Assembly: GCA_001599755.1 (NCBI GenBank)
Contig: BCHX01000005.1
Coordinates: 2,724,409-2,788,408 of the forward strand
Length of the DNA stretch: 64,000 nucleotides
Source of the DNA: Gliomastix tumulicola
Taxonomy: Eukaryota > Ascomycota > Sordariomycetes > Hypocreales > Bionectriaceae
Reading direction: 5' to 3'
Below are positions 58,063 through 64,000 of this stretch, piece after piece. The notes under the pieces were generated by a model. The model was not told the DNA's origin and made no database searches. It saw only the letters and a list, made by a program, of their open reading frames with translations. Each line of letters opens with the position of its first letter. Position 1 is the stretch's first letter. The position numbers and the translations under genes are program-made.

Positions 58063-60291
58063 ATGGGTCAGAAACGAACCCTAGACGAGGAGGACGTCGT
58101 GGAGGATGCCTCAATGCTAGAAAAGATCGCGGATCAGGTTCTAGACCCAAACCATTCCACACCGAAGCCCACGAAGAAGAAGCAACGAGTCGAAGAGCGA
58201 AGATCCATCTTTGTTCGGTCTCTGCCGTCGGACGTCACCAACGAGAGCTTGACCGAGTTCTTCTCAGAGTACTTCCCCGTCAAGCACGCCACGGTCGTTC
58301 TCGATGGGAAGACCAAGCAGTCCAAAGGCTATGGCTTCGTAACCTTCGCAGATGCAGAGGATGCCTCGCAGGCCAAGACGTCGCTGGACAAGAAGCTGTG
58401 GGAGGGCAAGCGTATCCGCATCGACATCGCCGAGCCTCGAACCAGACATGGAGATAAGGAGAAAGGGCCGGCACCAGCGGGCAAGCCTCCTACGAGGGAG
58501 GAGCGCGCGCAGCAGTCCACCAAGCTCATCGTCCGCAACCTTCCATGGAGCATCAAGACGTCAGAGCAGCTATCCCAGCTTTTCCGTATGTACGGAAAGG
58601 TGAAGTTCGCTGATCTGCCCCAGACAAAGGGCAAGCTCAAGGGCTTCGGGTTCGTGACTCTCCGTGGGCACAAGAATGCTCAAAAGGCATTGGAGGAAGC
58701 CAATGGCAGGGACGTGGATGGTCGGTCCATTGCTGTCGATTGGGCTGTTGACAAGCAAACCTGGACTGATCAAAGTAAGAATGATGCACTGAAAGAGGAT
58801 GCCGAAGCAGAGGATACTAGCTCTGAAGAAGAGGATGACGACAAGGACGATGACGACGATGAGGATGGGCAGTCCAAGTCAAAAGACGCAGCACTAAATG
58901 CGGATCTTGAAAATTTCATGAAAAACCATATGCAGAACATGGAGGATGAGGATGAGGATGAGGACGAGGACGAGGACGAGGATGCAGAGAAAGAAGATAA
59001 AGACGATGACAAGAAGTCAACGCAAAAGACGACTGACAACTCGGCCACGATATTCATCCGAAACCTTCCCTTTACCACCACCGACGAGCAGCTCAAGGAA
59101 TTCTTTTCTCAACACGGCACGGTACGCTACGCAAGAGTCGTCATGGACAAGACGACCGACAAGCCCGCCGGCACCGGTTTTGTCTGCTTCGTTGATGAGG
59201 CAGATGCCAAGACGTGCGTGAAAAACGCACCGCAGTCTCAGGGCCCGGTGAACCACAACAAGGCAAAGCAGTCCATTCTACAGGATGAGAGCCTAGATCC
59301 AGAGGGCAAATACACTCTGGAAGGCCGCCTCCTTCAGGTCGCTCAGGCCGTCAGCAAAGAAAAGGCCGCCTCTCTCGCAGACAACTCGTCAGCCGAGAGG
59401 AGGAAGAGCGACAAGCGCAGGCTGTTCCTGCTGAACGAGGGTCATATTGGCAGCAACTCGCCCCTATACAATTTGCTGAGTGAGTCGGAACGACAGATGA
59501 GACAGACCAGCATGCAGGGGCGCAGGAAGATGGTAGAGAAGAATCCCACGCTGCATCTATCTCTTACGCGACTCGCCCTCCGCAATATTCCCCGTAATCT
59601 CGCATCCAAGGATCTCAAGGATCTGGCTCGCAAGGCCATCGTTGGTTTCGCCAAGGACGTCAAGGAAGGTCGGCGACAGCCCCTCTCCAAGGAGGAGAAT
59701 GCTCGTGACAGCAAGGAAGCCAAGGAGCAGGAGTACCAGCGCAAGCTCAAGGGCAAGGGCATCGTCCGTCAAGCCAAGATTGTCTTCGAGAGCAACCAAG
59801 GTTCCAAAGTCCCGGAGAACAGCGGCGCTGGAAAGAGTCGCGGTTATGGATTCATCGAGTACACCTCACATCACTGGGCCCTCATGGGACTACGCTACCT
59901 CAATGGTATGCAGCTCGAGGGTGACAACGGCAGGAAGCAGCGTCTCGTTGTGGAATTCGCTATCGAGAATGTGCAGGTCGTGCAGAGGCGACGGGCAACC
60001 GAAACCAACAGCAGCCAGCAAGGCAAGCCAGCCACTCAGGCCAAGCCGGCCAAGGGATCAGAGCCTAGCACGAACGCGAATACCAAGACTGAGGGTGAAA
60101 AGGTAGCCGAGACCTTGAAGAAGAACAAAGCAGCACGGAGGAAGGGTCGCCCCAAGCCAAGCAAAGTGCGAGAGGACCCTGGCGAGAATGCTGAGGAAGG
60201 CAGCGCAGGGAAAGCAGATCTTAAGCAAACGTTGATTGCCAGGAAGCGACAGATGCGGAAGAAGAAGGCCCAGTCAAGAGGCAAGAGTTGA
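58063..60291 (+). CDS. NOP4: Nop4/RBM28-type nucleolar RRM protein
   Basis: Ribosome assembly factor needed for 27S pre-rRNA processing and 60S formation. Single exon, 742 residues from ATG 58063; the frame runs further upstream but without another ATG. Four RRMs in order: RRM1 about 48-125 (RNP2 IFVRSL, RNP1 KGYGFVTF), RRM2 about 155-228 (KLIVRNLPW, KGFGFVTL), RRM3 from about 325 (IFIRNLPF, GTGFVCFV) and a C-terminal RRM about 505-640 (RLALRNIPRNL, RGYGFIEY). A long acidic tract of Asp/Glu lies between RRM2 and RRM3, encoded by GAGGAT-type repeats. The C terminus is Lys/Arg-rich. Architecture and order match yeast Nop4. Confidence 0.93.
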   Translation: MGQKRTLDEEDVVEDASMLEKIADQVLDPNHSTPKPTKKKQRVEERRSIFVRSLPSDVTNESLTEFFSEYFPVKHATVVLDGKTKQSKGYGFVTFADAEDASQAKTSLDKKLWEGKRIRIDIAEPRTRHGDKEKGPAPAGKPPTREERAQQSTKLIVRNLPWSIKTSEQLSQLFRMYGKVKFADLPQTKGKLKGFGFVTLRGHKNAQKALEEANGRDVDGRSIAVDWAVDKQTWTDQSKNDALKEDAEAEDTSSEEEDDDKDDDDDEDGQSKSKDAALNADLENFMKNHMQNMEDEDEDEDEDEDEDAEKEDKDDDKKSTQKTTDNSATIFIRNLPFTTTDEQLKEFFSQHGTVRYARVVMDKTTDKPAGTGFVCFVDEADAKTCVKNAPQSQGPVNHNKAKQSILQDESLDPEGKYTLEGRLLQVAQAVSKEKAASLADNSSAERRKSDKRRLFLLNEGHIGSNSPLYNLLSESERQMRQTSMQGRRKMVEKNPTLHLSLTRLALRNIPRNLASKDLKDLARKAIVGFAKDVKEGRRQPLSKEENARDSKEAKEQEYQRKLKGKGIVRQAKIVFESNQGSKVPENSGAGKSRGYGFIEYTSHHWALMGLRYLNGMQLEGDNGRKQRLVVEFAIENVQVVQRRRATETNSSQQGKPATQAKPAKGSEPSTNANTKTEGEKVAETLKKNKAARRKGRPKPSKVREDPGENAEEGSAGKADLKQTLIARKRQMRKKKAQSRGKS

Positions 60292-60575
60292 GCCATGGCA
60301 TGCCACTTAATCTGAAGCCAGATATATCGAATTTCCGGTCGGAAGACATATTACAACATTATCATACCCAGAGGGTCATTATTTGAAGGTCCAAATCCTC
60401 GTGCCATTGCTGTGTCTCTTCCTTGCGGTGTATGCGCAGTCACATATGCAAAGACTCACCAAATTTGCTCCCTCTCATGCGAAGGGGAAACGCCCAAAGG
60501 CCTCTCATTACGAGCTAGATAGAGGTGAGTAGAGTAGTAGCTGCTTGGGTAGATGTTCATACAGGCCGCAGCCCA

Positions 60576-61910
60576 TCATTTCCAGAACCATCCTTTCTTA
60601 TCGCCCTTCTTGTCACTCTTGTCGTCTGGTTCCGGCCACCGACCGCCATCATCCTCAGGCGAATCTGCGTCCGAGGATGACAACTCCGACTTGGAGTAGA
60701 CTTGATGAGTGGTATACTTGCTAATTTCGTTGCCATCGTCGTCAAACACCCTCACCGTCGACCTATGGTGCAGATTGCCGTGTTCATCAACATAGTTGCT
60801 CACATTCACGTGCCTCTTTGGGTCGTTGCTAGGCGGCGCCTCTCCTTCAGAATGGGCTATTGCCTTTGTGAGAGCCTTCCACGACTTCTCTCCGGAGTCG
60901 CTCATCGAGGCAACGTGTGAGAACAGCTCGTCAAACGTGTTGGGCATACCTCGGGGCTGCTCCTGTTGCTGTCCCTCGCGCGGTGCTGACTCTTCTTCGT
61001 CGCGTACGCGTCGAAAGGCCCTTTCAAACGACGATTCAAATGCGTCCAGGGCCTTTTGAATTCTATCTTCGCCAGCCAGGTTGGTGAGCGTTCTCACCTC
61101 TCGCTGCAGCTGTCGCTCCCCCTCCTTGTCGTCGATGATCAACTCATCGGGCGTTGGCTCAGATTCTTCCTTCTGTCCATCGCGTGTTTCCCTCCCTACC
61201 GCCTTCTTGATTTCGTTCATCACTTTCCTGAGGTTGTCTTCGCCACCCAGCCTAATGACCGTCTGCAGCCCGTCGTCGATGATTTTCTCCAGATCGAAGA
61301 TTCTCGAAAGTATACCCTCCCCAGGAGTGTGCTGTTGGCTCCGCTCACGACCCCATACTTCGTCCGCCCTCTCCTCTAGCTGGCGATGGAGAGATTCCCA
61401 GGATGCGTCGGGTCTCGGCAGCTGCTCCGGTACCAGGGACGGCGGCGAAGAAACGTGGAGGAGTCCAGATGCTTCCAGCCTCTTCAGAAAGAACCAGCCC
61501 GGTTCCCTGTCAGGGAACATCTGCCGCAGCAGCTCCCTCTGGTTGTACTTGTGTTCAATATCCGGGAGCGGGTGGCCCTGTGTGACAGAGAGGAGGTCTT
61601 CGAAGGCATCTTCGAAGGTGAAGATGGTCTTGTCGAGGTGGGCGGGAACGTCGTTTGGGATCGGTTGCGGGAGGTCCGCCAGGCTTGACGGCGAGTAGTA
61701 AGGCGAGCCGAGGACACTGCGCAAGCCCAAAAGGTTGAGGAATTGAGAAGGGGAGGGAATGCCCTCGGTTTGGGTTTGCGCATCAGCGGGGGGTGGCTTG
61801 GAGGAGCCGAACATGGTGTTGAAGCCCGAGGCGATGTTGCTATCGACGTGGTGCTTGAATCGAACGAAAGGGTTGGGCGGAGGGTCTTCCTGGCTGCCAC
61901 CGGGTGGCAT
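60576..61910 (-). CDS. Unrecognised hydrophilic protein, conserved-looking
   Basis: Single exon, 444 residues, ATG 61910. I do not recognise the family. The N terminus NPFVRFKHHVDSNIASGF looks like a defined motif, followed by a segment QTEGIPSPSQFLNLLGLRSVL. The middle is charged and helical with a potential coiled coil (about 200-300), for example GEDNLRKVMNEIKKAVGRE and LAGEDRIQKALDAFESSFERA. A GGEDNLRKVM/AGEDRIQKAL pair looks like an internal duplication. Near the end HRSTVRVFDDDGNEISKYTT resembles a beta hairpin, then a Ser/Asp-rich stretch, and it finishes GWFWK with a basic DKKGDKKG lead. No signal peptide or membrane helix is visible. It is divergent from the NIPA gene. Confidence 0.75.
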   Translation of the reverse strand: MPPGGSQEDPPPNPFVRFKHHVDSNIASGFNTMFGSSKPPPADAQTQTEGIPSPSQFLNLLGLRSVLGSPYYSPSSLADLPQPIPNDVPAHLDKTIFTFEDAFEDLLSVTQGHPLPDIEHKYNQRELLRQMFPDREPGWFFLKRLEASGLLHVSSPPSLVPEQLPRPDASWESLHRQLEERADEVWGRERSQQHTPGEGILSRIFDLEKIIDDGLQTVIRLGGEDNLRKVMNEIKKAVGRETRDGQKEESEPTPDELIIDDKEGERQLQREVRTLTNLAGEDRIQKALDAFESSFERAFRRVRDEEESAPREGQQQEQPRGMPNTFDELFSHVASMSDSGEKSWKALTKAIAHSEGEAPPSNDPKRHVNVSNYVDEHGNLHHRSTVRVFDDDGNEISKYTTHQVYSKSELSSSDADSPEDDGGRWPEPDDKSDKKGDKKGWFWK

Positions 61911-62665
61911 ATCTTGATGAATCGATAGTTGATAGATGGCTCAGCGTGACTCGGAGGAAGTGTGTGTGGAGGGGCGAGGTTCGTGGAAGGTATCACCAGA
62001 TCATCGTCATTTGTGGCTGTTAGCTTGTACTTCGCGAACTGTGGCGCGTGGCCCATTAAAGATGTGGCTAGTGGGGCCCGCCGCGCGGAACAATGGCCTG
62101 GTGGGGTAATAAAGCCCATTCCTGGCCAGCGATGATGATGACAAAGCTGGGGCCAGTACTTTGTAAACGCAGAAGGATACGCTATTTTTGAGGTACCCTT
62201 GTTCCAATTTACCTGTGGCCGAGAAGTCCGGCCAAAGCGAAATGACAGCTGCTCGCCGCCAAGCCCAAGTCGTCGGCATGGCCAATACCGTAAGCACCGC
62301 AAATCAAATCCCATCCTGGCTGCCTGCGCCGCTCCCCGTCGCCGTCCTCTGAACAACCTCGTGGTTGCCATCTACGCCTTATTCCAGGTCTTCTAGGGAC
62401 AGAGCAGGCAGCTTTCCTTCAGGCCCGCATCCCCGAAGAGAAGCGTGAAAGCCGGCAGTATACGCGCGCGCCCGCCGCTGCTACTGCCCATCCGACAGTG
62501 ACGATCGCCGCTCTTTGTCGACGCTCCGGCTCCGATGATACATCAACCACGCGCTTCCTGGTGTTCGGCGGCAGATAATCCCAGCCACTCTTCAACCACG
62601 CGATCGAATAGAAGCGCCATCGCCGTGTTCACGAACGACGAAATCAGGTAGCCCGCCAACGAGCC
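61911..62665. other. Divergent intergenic region, unknown protein and NIPA gene
   Basis: 755 bp, no ORF supported. Includes leader regions of both genes. Confidence 0.55.
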
Positions 62666-64000
62666 ATGGTCTCCCTCGAGGCAGTGAGCTTCGGGGCGTC
62701 CACGCCGGCTCTGATGGTGTCGGGCAGCATGTCGCTAGTGGCGACGGCCTCCACGACTTCGTTACCACCACCCACAGAGACGCCGGATCCCGGGGAGAAG
62801 CTGCAGGAGTGGTCGTCGCTCATCGGCATCGTGACGGCCATCGTCGGGAACGTGCTGATTGCCCTGGCGCTTAACGTCCAGCGATACGCCCACACGAGGT
62901 TGCACAAAGAGCGAGCGTCGATTCGGAGGCGAGCTAGAGCAGCGCTGAAGCGAACACAGGCCGGCCAAGGGCAGGCCGGATCGTACGGCGCCGTCGACGA
63001 CCAAGGGCAGCCGACAAACGGGAATGGGAACGGAAACGTGCGCGACGTCGAGGGCGCTCGCGAGTCTGACCCTTTATCCGCCTCCTTCCACTCCAGCGCT
63101 GCGACTGAGGCTGGCGACGACGACGCCGATTCTCTGAAAGCAAACTCGACGACGTATCTCAAATCGCCGTACTGGTGGCTCGGGCAGATCCTCATCACGC
63201 TGGGCGAGATGGGCAACTTCCTGGCTTACGGCTTCGCACCAGCCTCCATCGTTTCGCCGCTCGGCGTCGTCGCCCTCATCTCTAACTGCATCATCGCACC
63301 GCTGATGTTCAACGAGCGCTTCCGCCACCGTGACTTCTGGGGAGTCGTCGTCGCAGTGGCCGGTGTCATTACTGTTGTTCTGAGCGCCAAAACAGAGGAG
63401 GTGAAGCTGAAGCCTGACGACATATGGGGCTCAATCACGACACTGGCATTTGAGATTTATATGCTCGTTACCATTATCCTTATTCTGCTGCTCATGTGGC
63501 TCAGCCCCCGGTTGGGTAAACGCACGATCCTCATTGACCTCAGCCTTGTTGGTCTCTTTGGTAAGTCTGACGCATTGCTCCCAATGACGGCCAAGAAACT
63601 GACATCATCCACAGGTGGTTACACCGTCCTTTCCACAAAGGGCGTCTCCTCCATGCTCTCTTCGACCCTCTGGGGGGCCTTCACAACGCCCGTCACCTAC
63701 GTCCTCATCTTCATCCTCCTCGGGACAGCCATCATGCAGATTCGCTACGTCAACAGGGCTCTACAGCGCTTCGACTCGACGCAGGTCATCCCTATCCAGT
63801 TCGTCATGTTCACGCTGTGCGTGATTCTAGGCAGTGCGATTCTGTACCGCGACTTCGAGAAGACGACGGCTGAGCAAGCGGGCAAGTTCGTGGGTGGTTG
63901 TCTTTTGACGTTCTTTGGTGTCTTCCTCATTACAAGTGGACGGGGACCCAGTAGTATCATCGATGAGGACGAGGACTGCCTCTCAGATACGGATGGGGTT
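62666..64000 (+). CDS. NIPA-family magnesium transporter (3' end beyond window)
   Basis: Two exons are visible (62666-63560, 63615-64000), 427 residues with the frame still open at the edge. The first membrane helix is LIGIVTAIVGNVLIALALNVQRYAH, a hallmark start of the NIPA (DUF803) family. After it comes a long cytosolic loop of about 90 residues rich in Gly/Asn/Asp before the second helix. Helices then follow in family order: YWWLGQILITLGEMGNFLAYGF, SIVSPLGVVALISNCIIAPL, FWGVVVAVAGVITVVLS, and after the intron LIFILLGTAIMQIRYVNRAL and FVMFTLCVILGSAILYRDF. The family is implicated in Mg2+ transport; substrate is not shown. The final DEDEDCLSDTD is the start of the cytosolic tail. Confidence 0.88.
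   Translation, partial: MVSLEAVSFGASTPALMVSGSMSLVATASTTSLPPPTETPDPGEKLQEWSSLIGIVTAIVGNVLIALALNVQRYAHTRLHKERASIRRRARAALKRTQAGQGQAGSYGAVDDQGQPTNGNGNGNVRDVEGARESDPLSASFHSSAATEAGDDDADSLKANSTTYLKSPYWWLGQILITLGEMGNFLAYGFAPASIVSPLGVVALISNCIIAPLMFNERFRHRDFWGVVVAVAGVITVVLSAKTEEVKLKPDDIWGSITTLAFEIYMLVTIILILLLMWLSPRLGKRTILIDLSLVGLFGKSDALLPMTAKKLTSSTGGYTVLSTKGVSSMLSSTLWGAFTTPVTYVLIFILLGTAIMQIRYVNRALQRFDSTQVIPIQFVMFTLCVILGSAILYRDFEKTTAEQAGKFVGGCLLTFFGVFLITSGRGPSSIIDEDEDCLSDTDGV

Overview
This window is 64 kb of ordinary nuclear chromosome from a filamentous ascomycete (Pezizomycotina, most likely a Sordariomycete). The evidence is the gene set (an RCO-1/RcoA-type Tup1, a Gti1/Pac2 WOPR regulator of the Sge1/Ryp1/Wor1 type, eL28 and uL23 ribosomal proteins, ERG3, a DUF2015 protein) and the gene structure: short introns of about 50-110 nt with GTRNGY-like donors and CAG/TAG acceptors. 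I cannot name the species from sequence alone.

I support 26 protein-coding genes; 2 are cut by the window edges. In order: malate dehydrogenase (-, partial), eL28 (-), DUF2015 membrane protein (+), C-5 sterol desaturase (-), Tup1/RCO-1 corepressor (+), RNase MRP subunit Rmp1 (-), AVT-type amino acid transporter (+), Ran1/Ksp1-type kinase (-), enolase-phosphatase E1 (+), 25S rRNA methyltransferase Bmt2 (-), uL23/RPL25 (+), Tim8 (-), CorA/Mnr2 Mg transporter (-), signal peptidase subunit Spc1 (+), RING-box protein Rbx1 (-), an Edc1/PNRC-motif protein (+), an FAD oxidoreductase (-), Tdp1 (+), the WOPR regulator (-), SIZ/PIAS SUMO ligase (-), a DUF2423 nucleolar-type protein (+), GPI7/LAS21 (+), condensin HEAT subunit (-), Nop4-type RRM protein (+), an unrecognised conserved-looking protein (-) and a NIPA-type Mg transporter (+, partial). 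Exon coordinates were worked out from phase-consistent splice sites and protein family continuity; every join keeps the reading frame.

Functionally this is a housekeeping and regulatory mix, not a cluster. Several genes feed translation and ribosome biogenesis (eL28, uL23, Bmt2, Nop4, DUF2423, Rmp1). Others serve ubiquitin/SUMO pathways (Rbx1, Siz), DNA/chromosome maintenance (Tdp1, condensin), the ER (Erg3, Spc1, Gpi7) and mitochondria (Tim8). Three (Tup1, the kinase, the WOPR factor) are developmental or transcriptional regulators, and each has an unusually long gene-free upstream region (3.8, 4.6 and 2.7 kb).

I found no transposon, CRISPR array, rRNA, recognisable tRNA or biosynthetic cluster, and no clear evidence of a new multi-gene system. 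The observations most worth checking are a duplicated splice acceptor in RPL25 whose upstream copy would create an immediate stop codon, an Edc1/PNRC decapping-activator motif in a low-complexity protein, a strikingly strict alternation of gene strands (21 of 25 neighbouring pairs), and CACGTG boxes in both ribosomal-protein promoters.
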